Assembly (NCBI GenBank): GCA_023460235.1
Contig: JAEWRE010000068.1
Location: 32,279 to 96,278 of the forward strand
Origin: Bacillota bacterium
Lineage (GTDB): Bacteria > Bacillota > Clostridia > TANB77 > CAG-465
Direction of reading: 5' to 3'
Length of the DNA: 64,000 nt
How positions within the stretch are numbered: the first letter of the stretch is position 1; each line of letters begins with the position of its first letter. This document shows, piece after piece, positions 43,423 through 52,585 of the stretch. The notes below the pieces were generated by a model that was not told where the DNA came from, did no database searches, and saw nothing but the letters and a program-made list of their open reading frames with translations. Both the position numbers and the translations under genes were made by a program.

Positions 43423-45489
43423 TTAAAATTGTATTGTTTGTTCTTTAACTAAAGTTCCATTTAAATATATTTTAAGTGCGGCACTAGTATATCCATTTAT
43501 TGTAAAGCTAGTACTTGCAGTATTTGGATCAAATGATTTTTCATAAACAGTATTTGTTGCTCCACCATCTGTACTTGCTGTAACCTTAACATTTATGCTA
43601 TCTACTCCTTCTAAAACTTTTCCACCTTGAAGTTCAAGCAAATTTAGAGAAACTGTTTTAGTTATAATTAATTTATTTATAGTTATATCTATAAGTGATC
43701 CCTCTTTTAATTCTTGATTTTGTGGATAGCTTTGTGCTATTACAACACCATTAGTTTTAGTATTATCTTCACCATATTTTACATTAACAACTAATTTTAA
43801 ATCTTCTAAAGTTTTTTTAGCATCAGCTGCAGTTTTTCCTAAAACGCTTGGAACTAGAACAGAAACCTTACCATCACCTTTACTTACTTTAAGTTTTATT
43901 GTACTTCCATATGCAAGTGAAGTTTCTGCTTTTGGATCTTGATTTGTTATTATTCCTGCAGTAACTTTTTCATTTACCACTTCTTCTGATTCTATTTTAA
44001 AACCTAATGTATCCTCAAGTTCATATTTTACAACTTTTATATCTTTTCCTACAACATCTGGAACTGTAACCATTTTTTGGCCTTTACTAACTATAACAGA
44101 AATTGTTTTACTAGTTGTTTTTGTGGCTTTTTCAGGAGTTTGAGATATTACATATCCTTCTGGTTGTTCACTGCTATAATCTGCTTTTTCTTGTGTAATT
44201 GTTATACCTTGTTTTGAATACTCTTCTACAACATCTGTATATGCTCTTCCTACAAGATTTGGTACTTCAATTTCTTGGTTAGATGTACCAGCAAGATTAA
44301 ATTTACTAAATATTGTAATTCCTGCATATATTCCTATTGCAGTAATAGCGATTGCAGCACAAGAAATATATATGATAAGAAATTTTTTCTTTTTCTTTTT
44401 GGCTTCTTTTGACTCTGGTTCATCATAAATCTCATTCTTATCTTTTTTAGATTTTTCATCCTTATTATCAATATCTTTTTCATTGGGTTTTATATTATTT
44501 GGGCGTGATGCAGATATAACACTCATTCTCCTAGGTTCTCTTGTCCTTAAGTTTGGTACCTTATAATCAAATTCATCTTCAATATTAACTATAGGTATAA
44601 CTTGAGTAGCACCTGCTTCTACTGAACTTCCAGGTTTCACGATTAGTGCATCTGGTCTCACTAATGCTTCAGAAATATCTCTTAAAAGCTCAGTTGCATT
44701 TTGATATCTTTCAGAAGTATTTTTTGCCATTGCTTTAAGTATAATTTGATTTAGTGCAGTAGAAACCTCAGGATTTATAATTTGTGGTTCTACAGGCTCC
44801 TCTTGAATATGTTTTAGAGCAACTGAAACTGGTGAATCAGCATCAAAAGGTAACTTACCTGTAGCCATTTCATACATTACAACACCTAGTGAATATATAT
44901 CTGATTTTTCATCAGTATACCCGCCTTTTGCATGTTCAGGAGAAAAGTAATGTACTGATCCCATTGTACTACCAAAACTAGTTATTGTAGCAGTTGTAGC
45001 ATTAGCTATTTTTGCTATACCAAAATCAGTTACTTTTGCAACCATATTTTTATTTAAAATAATATTATGTGGCTTAATATCCCTATGTATAATATGTGCT
45101 TTATGTGCAGCTTCAAGTGCAGATGCAACTTGAGCAGCAATTTTTAGAACAATTTCACTAGGAATCTTTGGATTTTCATTTATATAATCTTTTAAAGTCT
45201 TTGATTCCAAAAGTTCCATAACAATATAATTTATATTTTCATCTTTTTCTTGGCCTACATCATAAACAGACACAATATTTGGATGAGTTAATGATGCAGC
45301 AGATTGAGCCTCTGCTCTAAATCTTTTAACAAAAGTATCATCATTTGCATATTCACTTTTTAAGATTTTTATTGCAACAAATCTATTTAATAGATGACAT
45401 CTAGCTTTATATACGATTGCCATGCCACCTTCACCAATTTTTTCAATTATTTCATATCTTCCGCCAAGCATTTTTCCTATCAAATCCAT
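43423..45489 (-). CDS. prkC: PASTA-domain serine/threonine kinase (PrkC/StkP type)
   Basis: 688 residues. Kinase domain 10-270: GEGGMAIVYKA, VAIKIL, catalytic HRDIKPHN, DFGIAKI, and the activation-loop GSVHYFSPEH. A Lys-rich juxtamembrane segment and one membrane helix (about 368-390) follow, then three PASTA repeats (IEVPNLVGRAYTD, VTVPDVVGKDI, VLVPSVLGKT) and an extra C-terminal beta domain of about 90 residues beyond PASTA. Binds muropeptides; regulates germination and cell wall synthesis. The extra terminal domain resembles a fourth PASTA-adjacent cap. Eighteen bases after prpC. Confidence 0.96.
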   Translation of the reverse strand: MDLIGKMLGGRYEIIEKIGEGGMAIVYKARCHLLNRFVAIKILKSEYANDDTFVKRFRAEAQSAASLTHPNIVSVYDVGQEKDENINYIVMELLESKTLKDYINENPKIPSEIVLKIAAQVASALEAAHKAHIIHRDIKPHNIILNKNMVAKVTDFGIAKIANATTATITSFGSTMGSVHYFSPEHAKGGYTDEKSDIYSLGVVMYEMATGKLPFDADSPVSVALKHIQEEPVEPQIINPEVSTALNQIILKAMAKNTSERYQNATELLRDISEALVRPDALIVKPGSSVEAGATQVIPIVNIEDEFDYKVPNLRTREPRRMSVISASRPNNIKPNEKDIDNKDEKSKKDKNEIYDEPESKEAKKKKKKFLIIYISCAAIAITAIGIYAGITIFSKFNLAGTSNQEIEVPNLVGRAYTDVVEEYSKQGITITQEKADYSSEQPEGYVISQTPEKATKTTSKTISVIVSKGQKMVTVPDVVGKDIKVVKYELEDTLGFKIESEEVVNEKVTAGIITNQDPKAETSLAYGSTIKLKVSKGDGKVSVLVPSVLGKTAADAKKTLEDLKLVVNVKYGEDNTKTNGVVIAQSYPQNQELKEGSLIDITINKLIITKTVSLNLLELQGGKVLEGVDSINVKVTASTDGGATNTVYEKSFDPNTASTSFTINGYTSAALKIYLNGTLVKEQTIQF

Positions 45490-45506
45490 AATTTAGTCTC
45501 CCCTTT

Positions 45507-46244
45507 TTAAAGTTTCATAATAACAACTGTTATATTATCAGTGCCACCATTTTCATTAGCTTTTATTACTAATTTATCAGCGATTTGCTCAAATTTATTT
45601 CTACAAAACACATTTAGTATTTCCTCAATACAAAGCATATTGTACAATCCGTCTGAACATAAGATAACATAGCCATCTTTCTTTTTAAGAACATTTACTT
45701 TAAATTCAATTTCCTTAAAAACTCCAACCGCTTTTGTTAATATGTGTTTTTTAGGATGAGTATCTGCATCAGCTTTATCGATTATATTAATCCTAATAAG
45801 TTCATTTACATATGTATCATCTTCTGTAATTTGTTCAACGTTATTTAATTCTTTATTTACAAAATATATTCTACTATCACCAATAGAAAAATAATATACA
45901 TTATCATTTAAAACAAGTAAAAAAACTATTGTAGTTCCCATACCTTTATATTTTAAATCTGTTTTTTCTAAGTCGTAAATAGCTTTATTTGCTTTGTTTA
46001 AAATATCTTTTAAAAATTTCTCTATTTTTTTCTCATCATATTTTTTTATTTTTTCTATATTTTCATCTAAAGCCTTTGAAAAAATATCTGTTAGCATTTT
46101 ACTTGCTACTTCTCCACTTTCATAGCCGCCAAGCCCGTCAGCAACCAACATGTATGCTAAATCATTATCATACACTTTGAAATGGTAGTTATCTTCATTA
46201 TTCATTCTTTTCTTGCCAACATCAGTTTTAGCAACAAAGTCCAT
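45507..46244 (-). CDS. prpC: PP2C-type phosphatase (PrpC/Stp)
   Basis: 245 residues. All PPM motifs: KKRMNNEDNY, VADGLGGYESGE, YKGMGTTIVF, SIGDSRIYF, CSDGLYN and GGTDNITVV, so metal-binding residues are complete. Dephosphorylates proteins phosphorylated by PrkC, whose gene follows by 18 bases. Part of the conserved fmt-rlmN-prpC-prkC run. Compare the degenerate PPM protein at 14304-15161. Confidence 0.95.
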   Translation of the reverse strand: MDFVAKTDVGKKRMNNEDNYHFKVYDNDLAYMLVADGLGGYESGEVASKMLTDIFSKALDENIEKIKKYDEKKIEKFLKDILNKANKAIYDLEKTDLKYKGMGTTIVFLLVLNDNVYYFSIGDSRIYFVNKELNNVEQITEDDTYVNELIRINIIDKADADTHPKKHILTKAVGVFKEIEFKVNVLKKKDGYVILCSDGLYNMLCIEEILNVFCRNKFEQIADKLVIKANENGGTDNITVVIMKL

Positions 46245-46294
46245 AAATTCACCTCTAATTTATTATATATCATTTGTAGGACATATTTCAATAG

Positions 46295-47368
46295 TTATAT
46301 ATTATTTTTAATATTACCTTCAATATATTTTTTTCTAAGTTGACCACAAGCAGCATCAATATCTGTCCCTAGTTCACGTCTTACTGTAGTCACAATACCA
46401 TATGAGTTAAGTAAATTCATAAAATTTTCTATACTCTTTTCTGTAGCCTTCTTGTATATTCCATTATTTATTTCATTTACTGGTATTAAATTAACATGTG
46501 CAATCATGCCTTTTAAAAGTTTAGCAAGCATCATAGCATCTTCTCTGCTATCATTTTTACCATAAATAAGTGCATATTCAAAACTAATTCTTCTGCCTGT
46601 AATTTTTATATATTCTTTACAAGCATCCATTAACTCTTTTATATTATACCTATTTGCAATCGGCATTATCTCTCTTCTTTTTTCATCAGTAGTAGCATGA
46701 AGTGATATTGAAAGAGTACACTGTATATTCAATTTTGCAAGCTCATAAATTTTTGGAACTATGCCACATGTTGATAAGCTTATATGTCTCGCACCAATAT
46801 TTAAACCAAATGGATTATTTATTATTTTTATAGAATTGATTACATTGTCAAAATTATCAAGTGGTTCTCCAATACCCATATATACTACATTAGAAATTCG
46901 CTCGCCTGTATATCTTTCTACTGTCTGTATTTGTCCTTCTATTTCAGATGCTAAAAGATTTCTTTCATATCCATCTTTAGTAGAAGCACAAAATTTACAA
47001 CCCATCTTGCAACCTACTTGCGTTGATACACAAAGTGTATTACCATGATTATATCTCATAAGTACAGATTCTATTGCAGCATTATCTTGAAGTTTAATTA
47101 AAAATTTCATTGTCCCATCTTTTTCTGATTTTTGGCACTGAATAACCTCCATATTTAAAATATATGCTTTTTCTTTTAATTTATCTCTAAGAGATTTTGA
47201 TATGTCTGTCATTTCATCAAAAGAAAGCACTTTAACTCTATGCACCCATTTAAATATTTGTCTGGCATGGAATTTTTTTTCACCTAAACTCTCAATATAT
47301 TCTCCTAATTTTTCTTCTGTAAAATCATTTATATTTATACTTTCATTCATTATTATATTATCTCCCAT
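46295..47368 (-). CDS. rlmN: 23S rRNA / tRNA adenine C2-methyltransferase RlmN
   Basis: About 357 residues. Radical-SAM motif CKMGCKFC (Cys-x3-Cys-x2-Cys) with STQVG before it, YMGIGEPLDN, and the conserved Cys pair used for methyl transfer (Cys in the radical motif region and Cys in AACGQLRKKY). Methylates A2503 of 23S rRNA and A37 of tRNAs. Start ambiguous: ATG at 47368 overlaps nothing useful, while the ATG at 47350 lies 11 bases after GGGAG. Fifty bases upstream of prpC and 3 bases after the exonuclease gene. Confidence 0.95.
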   Translation of the reverse strand: MGDNIIMNESININDFTEEKLGEYIESLGEKKFHARQIFKWVHRVKVLSFDEMTDISKSLRDKLKEKAYILNMEVIQCQKSEKDGTMKFLIKLQDNAAIESVLMRYNHGNTLCVSTQVGCKMGCKFCASTKDGYERNLLASEIEGQIQTVERYTGERISNVVYMGIGEPLDNFDNVINSIKIINNPFGLNIGARHISLSTCGIVPKIYELAKLNIQCTLSISLHATTDEKRREIMPIANRYNIKELMDACKEYIKITGRRISFEYALIYGKNDSREDAMMLAKLLKGMIAHVNLIPVNEINNGIYKKATEKSIENFMNLLNSYGIVTTVRRELGTDIDAACGQLRKKYIEGNIKNNI

Positions 47369-47371
47369 ATT

Positions 47372-47920
47372 TTAAAACATATTTTTCATTTTCTCGTAAC
47401 ACTCATATGTAAACATACAATCATTTAAAGCTCTATGTGCACCTTCATAACCAACATTAAAATGTTTAGTTAAAGATTCAAGTTTATAGTTTGGTAGACC
47501 TGGAACTACTTTTCTTCCAAGGTGCATTGTATCAATATAGTCATTAGAAAGATGAAGTCCTTTAACACTATATAGATTATGATACAAAAAGTTTATATCA
47601 AAATTTACATTGTGACCAAGTATAATACTATTTCCTAAGAATTCATTAAATTCTTCTATTACAGAATCAATTGTTTTCTCACCTTTTAGCATATTATCTG
47701 TAATTCCTGTAAGTCTAGAAATATAGAAATTTAATCTTTCCTCAGGATTTACAAGTTTAGAAAAAGTTCCAACAACCTCATTATTACTAACTTTTACAGC
47801 TGCAATTTCTATTATTTTATTATTTTTAGGAGAAAGACCAGTTGTTTCAATATCAACAACAACATAATCAGATATTTTATTATCGATTCTTTTTCCTTTT
47901 ATAACTTCATATTCTAACAT
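47372..47920 (-). CDS. DnaQ-like 3'-5' exonuclease
   Basis: 182 residues. The DEDDh exonuclease motifs are all visible: VDIETTGLSP (Exo I), GHNVNFDINFL (Exo II) and HRALNDCMFT (Exo III with His). It lacks the polymerase domain of PolC, so it is a stand-alone epsilon/RNase-T-type enzyme for DNA or RNA trimming. It overlaps fmt by 7 bases and lies 3 bases before rlmN, taking the position that rsmB holds in Bacillus. Confidence 0.93.
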   Translation of the reverse strand: MLEYEVIKGKRIDNKISDYVVVDIETTGLSPKNNKIIEIAAVKVSNNEVVGTFSKLVNPEERLNFYISRLTGITDNMLKGEKTIDSVIEEFNEFLGNSIILGHNVNFDINFLYHNLYSVKGLHLSNDYIDTMHLGRKVVPGLPNYKLESLTKHFNVGYEGAHRALNDCMFTYECYEKMKNMF

Positions 47921-48900
47921 TTGTTCTCCTGTTCCTTTTTAAACATATCATTTATTTTCAATTTACCACCTGCAAGAAAAGCTGATATACTCATTCTCTT
48001 TCCATTTGCTGGTTGTATCTCAAGTATTGATATATATCCATTACCACATTTAATATATAGACTATTTTTTGATATATAAGCAACTTGTCCTGGTATACAA
48101 TTTGATTGTACATTATTTTTTTCTATTTCATCTTGAGTAACAACTTTAGAATTATATACTTTATATATTTCACCACTGCTACATTTCATGAAAGTACCTG
48201 GAAATGGGGATAAGCCTCTTATTTGATTAAATACTTCAACATTACCTTTTGAAAAATCAATTTCTGTCATTTCCTTTGATATCATAGGGGCAATAGTACA
48301 TTCTAAAGGCTGTTTAATTCTAACAAGTGTACCTTCTTCTAATTTCTTAATAGTCTTTATAAGTAAATCTGCACCAACTTCTTTTAACTTATCATGTAAA
48401 GTTCCAAAATTATCTTCCTCTGTTATTTGAACTTCTTCTTTTAATAACATATCGCCGGTATCCATACCTTCATCCATAAACATTGTAGTTATACCTGTAA
48501 CTTTATCTCCATTAATTATACTCCATTGTATAGGAGCAGATCCCCTATAGTTTGGAAGTAATGAACCATGTACGTTTATACAACCATACTTAGGCAAGTT
48601 TAATATCTCTTTAGGTAATATTTTCCCATATGCCACAACAACTATTAAATCAGGTGATATTTCCTTTAAAATATTTAATACTTCCTCATTATTTTTTATT
48701 TTTTGTGGTTGATATACCGGTATGTTTTTACTTAATGCATATTCCTTTACTTCTGAAAAGCTTACTTTCATACCTCTTCCACTTTGTTTATCTGGCTTTG
48801 TAAAGCAGCCTACTATATTATATTCAGATTCAACTAACTTCTTAAGTGAAGTAGCTGCAAATTCTGGTGTTCCCATAAATATAATTTTTAAATTACTCAT
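47914..48900 (-). CDS. fmt: Methionyl-tRNA formyltransferase
   Basis: 328 residues. N-terminal formyl-transferase domain: IIFMGTPEFAATSL, NVHGSLLPNYRGSAPIQWSI (catalytic Asn-His) and the Asp in MDEGMDTGDML; the C-terminal tRNA-binding domain begins about residue 205 and contains IRGLSPFPGTF. Adds formyl to Met on initiator tRNA, the tRNA encoded alone at 19316-19391. First gene of the run leading to prkC. Normal length. Confidence 0.97.
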   Translation of the reverse strand: MSNLKIIFMGTPEFAATSLKKLVESEYNIVGCFTKPDKQSGRGMKVSFSEVKEYALSKNIPVYQPQKIKNNEEVLNILKEISPDLIVVVAYGKILPKEILNLPKYGCINVHGSLLPNYRGSAPIQWSIINGDKVTGITTMFMDEGMDTGDMLLKEEVQITEEDNFGTLHDKLKEVGADLLIKTIKKLEEGTLVRIKQPLECTIAPMISKEMTEIDFSKGNVEVFNQIRGLSPFPGTFMKCSSGEIYKVYNSKVVTQDEIEKNNVQSNCIPGQVAYISKNSLYIKCGNGYISILEIQPANGKRMSISAFLAGGKLKINDMFKKEQENKC

Positions 48901-49089
48901 TATCTGTACCTCCTAAAAAATACACTATATATATTACTATAAAACTTATGTTTTTTCAATATATTGGGAGTTATTACCTAAATTATACAGTATTTTAATA
49001 GCAAAATTAACAAATATGTTGCTTTTTACCACTAAAAGTAGTATAATATTATGGAAACTTATATTGAATATCTTCTGAATAGGAGTAAT

Positions 49090-49722
49090 ATGAGACAAAA
49101 AAATCTTTTTATCTTTCCATCTTTGATGCAACCAAGACCATTTATCATTTCAAATTCTATTAAGGTCTTAAGTGCACTTTTACTAATGACTATATTTAAT
49201 ATGAATGTTTATTTTGCATTATTGCCATTATCTTTTTTTACATTTGTACTTTTTAAAGATAGTTTAGTACTTGGAAAAAGATTTATATACGGTAAGAGCA
49301 TAATAATAAATGATATACGGAATTTTGAGATAACAAAGAAAAAAACGATAAAGACACCAGTACATTATTTAAAATATGAAACACTTACAGATAAAGATAG
49401 ATTTTATTTTATAGGATATGATATCATGTTTTATCGACCAAAGAAAATACGGGATTTAAATTACTTTTTTGGAATAAAAAATAGATTTTACTTTTATTTC
49501 ATAAAATTCATAGTATATTTTTATTTTTTATTTGGAATATACTTGTATCCAATATTTTTATCGATTTTTTACTTTATAATAAAAGCTAATGTTTTAAAAA
49601 ATTATAATATATTTATGATATTATTATTCATATCTTTTATATATCTTTTAATGATGCATTTAATAGAAAAAATATTTAAATTAGAATACTACTTTCCTAA
49701 CAGTGAAGGAAAGTTCAGATAA
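49090..49722 (+). CDS. Hypothetical membrane protein, tandem paralogue 1
   Basis: About 210 residues: two membrane helices near the N-terminus (about 18-55), a cytoplasmic segment of about 90 residues rich in Lys/Tyr, and two more helices near the C-terminus. The opening LFIFPS and internal YYFxIKNxFY pattern recur in the next two genes. ATG at 49090, four bases after AGGAG; an earlier ATG lacks an RBS. The 5' leader (TATAATATTATGGAAACTTA to TCTGAATAGGAG) is also repeated before paralogue 3. Function unknown; no homologue family recognised. Confidence 0.65.
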   Translation: MRQKNLFIFPSLMQPRPFIISNSIKVLSALLLMTIFNMNVYFALLPLSFFTFVLFKDSLVLGKRFIYGKSIIINDIRNFEITKKKTIKTPVHYLKYETLTDKDRFYFIGYDIMFYRPKKIRDLNYFFGIKNRFYFYFIKFIVYFYFLFGIYLYPIFLSIFYFIIKANVLKNYNIFMILLFISFIYLLMMHLIEKIFKLEYYFPNSEGKFR

Positions 49723-49730
49723 ATGACATA

Positions 49731-49766
49731 AATAGGGACAATAACAAAATTTGTTTTGTCCCTATT
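49731..49766. repeat. Inverted repeat between paralogues 1 and 2
   Basis: AATAGGGACAA (49731-49742) pairs with TTGTCCCTATT (49756-49766). The following plus-strand bases are A-rich and not U-rich, so it is not a typical plus-strand terminator. It could be a transcript end, an RNA-stabilising stem or an operator. Confidence 0.7.
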
Positions 49767-49801
49767 AACAAAAAAATATTTTAAGATGAGGAGATTTAAG
49801 A

Positions 49802-50455
49802 ATGAATATTAATCGGTTCTTTATTTTTCCTACATATGATAAATTAAATGAATCACCATTTTACTTACGCACAAAATTTATATTTCTATTTACTTCACTA
49901 TTAGCATTACTAATAAAGTTAAATGATTCAAAAATACTTAACTATGGTGGTATGGTAGTAACATTAGCAGCAATATTTATAGTACTTAAATATTCAATTC
50001 GCAACATATCAGCTTTTATAAGACTAAAGAAAAAATACAATCTAATTATGCAAAATGAAATAAATAAATCAAAAGATGAAACTAATGGAAATACTAACAC
50101 GCGATTTAAAAAATTAAAGATATCGGATATAAGTTATACAATTGATACAAAAAGTTTTTACTTAGTATACCTTTATCCTAATATTAAGCGTACATATTTT
50201 ATATTAGTTGTGGCAAATCTAAATCTAGACATGTTATTGAATATTAACACATATTTAAAATTTAAAATGTATAAAACAGCAATGATTTTCTATCTTATGC
50301 TACTTTATGTATCTAGCTTATTAGCCTATTGTACATATTTTATTTGTTTAATTATTGATCCAATATTTGCAGTTGTAGCAACATTTACTTTTTCAATAAT
50401 AGATAAATTTATATTAGATACAATGTATGAAAAATTAAAGTTATATAAACTTTAA
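49802..50455 (+). CDS. Hypothetical membrane protein, tandem paralogue 2
   Basis: 217 residues with the same 2+2 helix layout: N-terminal RFFIFPTYDKLNES then a helix pair (about 25-65), a Lys-rich cytoplasmic stretch (about 70-130) and two C-terminal helices (about 150-205). The FFxxPTYxKLN opening is shared with paralogue 3 (FFILSTYEELN). GAGGAG precedes the ATG. Unrecognised family. Confidence 0.65.
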   Translation: MNINRFFIFPTYDKLNESPFYLRTKFIFLFTSLLALLIKLNDSKILNYGGMVVTLAAIFIVLKYSIRNISAFIRLKKKYNLIMQNEINKSKDETNGNTNTRFKKLKISDISYTIDTKSFYLVYLYPNIKRTYFILVVANLNLDMLLNINTYLKFKMYKTAMIFYLMLLYVSSLLAYCTYFICLIIDPIFAVVATFTFSIIDKFILDTMYEKLKLYKL

Positions 50456-50480
50456 AAGAATTTATAATGATAATAAAAGA

Positions 50481-50512
50481 AAATACCTCACTTTTGGTGA
50501 AGTATTTTTTTT
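50481..50512 (+). terminator. Intrinsic terminator of paralogue 2
   Basis: AATAC(C)TCAC pairs with GTGA(A)GTATT around a 5-base loop, followed by U8. Confidence 0.85.
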
Positions 50513-50590
50513 ATTTGTAGACTTTTTCTAAAAGAAATGATATAATGTTATGGAAACTAAGACATATTTATCACCTGAATAGGAGGTATT

Positions 50591-51280
50591 ATGAATAGAA
50601 AAAACTTTTTTATACTTTCAACTTATGAAGAATTAAATAAAATCAAAGATTATGTTTTGACACAAGAAATAAATTTATTATTACTGTTTATAAGTATTTT
50701 TGTATTTTTCACAGATATTCCTTTTAGACATATAATCTCTATAATTTTAGTTACTGTACTGCTTATATCTTCACTTATTTTTGGCATAGTAAAGTTATAT
50801 GATTTTATTTATTTTTCAATCCATTATAATCCTAGACGAGAACAAGACATACTAATTATTGAAAAAGAATTCTTAAATGATGATTTGGACTTTTTCTATT
50901 ATTCTTATTCACAATTAGATATAAAGACTATGAAATATATTGATGGACAATATTTTATAAAGAGAAATAATTTTTATATATTAAGAAGTTTTCTTGAACT
51001 ATACACAATTAAAAATCCCAGAGTATTATACTTTGAGCCATTAAACTTAACTGATATGTATAAAATAAATACATATTTTGGTATGATTAAATTTAAAGTG
51101 TCAATGACATTTCTTGTTTTTGCATCCTATTTTACTAATGCATTCTTATTTGCTACTTATTTAATATCAATTTTATTTTTATTTAATCCTATTGTTTCAA
51201 GCATTATTGTATTTTTGTTTGCATTTGCCATTGATGAAATCATATACCAAATATTTAAAAAATATGAAAACACTTATTAA
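50591..51280 (+). CDS. Hypothetical membrane protein, tandem paralogue 3
   Basis: 229 residues, same layout and the opening NFFILSTYEELNKI. Internal FYILRSFLELY aligns with the central stretch of paralogue 2. Preceded by AGGAGG and by a leader nearly identical to that of paralogue 1, including TATAAT at 50541-50546 (with TAGACT 17 bases earlier). The three genes have separate promoters and terminators, so they are tandem duplicates under individual control and not one operon. Confidence 0.65.
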   Translation: MNRKNFFILSTYEELNKIKDYVLTQEINLLLLFISIFVFFTDIPFRHIISIILVTVLLISSLIFGIVKLYDFIYFSIHYNPRREQDILIIEKEFLNDDLDFFYYSYSQLDIKTMKYIDGQYFIKRNNFYILRSFLELYTIKNPRVLYFEPLNLTDMYKINTYFGMIKFKVSMTFLVFASYFTNAFLFATYLISILFLFNPIVSSIIVFLFAFAIDEIIYQIFKKYENTY

Positions 51281-51288
51281 TAAAAAAA

Positions 51289-51328
51289 CAACTGTAATAT
51301 TTAATTTATATTACGGTTGCTTTTTTAT
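51289..51328 (+). terminator. Intrinsic terminator between paralogue 3 and rodA-like gene
   Basis: CAACTGTAATAT pairs with ATATTACGGTTG (one G-U) followed by U6; convergent genes on both sides, so it may act on both. Confidence 0.88.
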
Positions 51329-51342
51329 TTTATTTATATATC

Positions 51343-52461
51343 TTAATCTAAAAATACATTCTTTGATTTTCTTGCTGAAATATTTAATACAATTCCAATT
51401 GCAATACCATTTGTAACTAAGCTACTTCCACCATAACTTACAAAAGGAAGTGGAATTCCTGTAATAGGTAAAAGTCCAATTGTCATCCCTATATTTTCTA
51501 CAAAATGGAAGAAAAACATTCCCGCTATTCCTATTACTATTAAACTAGAAAAATCATCATTTGCATATTTTGCAACTCGTATAATTCTAATTATCAAAAT
51601 TGAAAATAAAATGATTATTAATACTGATAATATAAATCCAAGTTCTTCAGATATTACTGAAAATATAAAATCGGTTGATTTTATAGGTAAATAGCCATAC
51701 TGTGTTTGTGCTCCATTTAAAAGTCCTGTTCCAAATATCATTCCAGATCCAACAGCAATTTTTGATTGTATTGCATTATACCCACTACCAAGTGGATCAA
51801 GTTCAGGATTCAAAAATACATTTATACGTTCTTGCTGAGTTGGATTTAATACAAAGTAATATAGAAGAGGTGCAGCTATAATAACTAATACAATTGCAAG
51901 TAGTACATACCTATATTTTATCCCCATTTTAAAAATCATAAATGCAGTTATACTTGTAAAAACGGCTGCTGTACCAAAGTCAGGTTGTAAGACAATTAAT
52001 ACGACTGGTATTATGAAAAGTAAAGCCATAATTAAAAGTATTACTCTTCTTTTTTTCTTATTGCTCTTTGTTATATCATCTTTGTAAATACTCATAAACT
52101 TTGCCATGCAAAGTATATAACCAATTTTCATTAATTCTGATGGTTGATATAAAATACCACCTAAATTAAACCAACTTGCTGCTCCCATCAGTTTTGGCAT
52201 AAATAATACCACAACCAGTAGAATTAAATTTATTGCATAGAGGGCATATCCAAAAAAATCAAATATGTTATAGTCTATAGACCATATTATTACCATCATT
52301 ACCATAACTGCTGCAAACCATATCATTTGCTTTATATATTCTGTTTTATTTACATCAGTTGAGTATCCAGCAGTATATATCCCAACAACTCCAATAACGA
52401 ATAATAAAAATACACAAATTAAAACCAAATAATCTGTATGTTTTAATAAGCTTTTAAACAA
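51343..52461 (-). CDS. RodA/FtsW/SpoVE-family peptidoglycan polymerase
   Basis: 372 residues with about ten membrane helices. SEDS motifs: QPDFGTAAVF, the Asp-containing KSTDFIFSVISEELGF and the terminal PFVSYGGSSL. These proteins polymerise lipid II with a class B PBP partner. Length and NTxG... pattern favour RodA, but FtsW and SpoVE cannot be excluded. No PBP gene is adjacent. Start follows a GGTG-type site. Confidence 0.9.
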   Translation of the reverse strand: MFKSLLKHTDYLVLICVFLLFVIGVVGIYTAGYSTDVNKTEYIKQMIWFAAVMVMMVIIWSIDYNIFDFFGYALYAINLILLVVVLFMPKLMGAASWFNLGGILYQPSELMKIGYILCMAKFMSIYKDDITKSNKKKRRVILLIMALLFIIPVVLIVLQPDFGTAAVFTSITAFMIFKMGIKYRYVLLAIVLVIIAAPLLYYFVLNPTQQERINVFLNPELDPLGSGYNAIQSKIAVGSGMIFGTGLLNGAQTQYGYLPIKSTDFIFSVISEELGFILSVLIIILFSILIIRIIRVAKYANDDFSSLIVIGIAGMFFFHFVENIGMTIGLLPITGIPLPFVSYGGSSLVTNGIAIGIVLNISARKSKNVFLD

Positions 52462-52539
52462 ATATTATCACCTTTTTTCTTTTAAGTAATTATACACTTC
52501 ATTTTGCTTTTTTTCAAGAACAAACTCAAATAAATTAAA

Positions 52540-52563
52540 TGGTCCTATAGAAACTATGGACCA
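52540..52563 (-). terminator. Terminator of the M18 aminopeptidase
   Basis: TGGTCC(T)ATAG pairs with CTAT-GGACCA around a 3-base loop, with complementary AT flanks (AATAAATT/AATTTAT) lengthening the stem. Confidence 0.7.
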
Positions 52564-52585
52564 ATTAATTTATATACTCTTAAAT

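Noticed and set aside
49731..49766. Intrinsic terminator after membrane paralogue 1
   Set aside because: Stem is good but is followed by an A-rich run on the plus strand; listed only as an inverted repeat.
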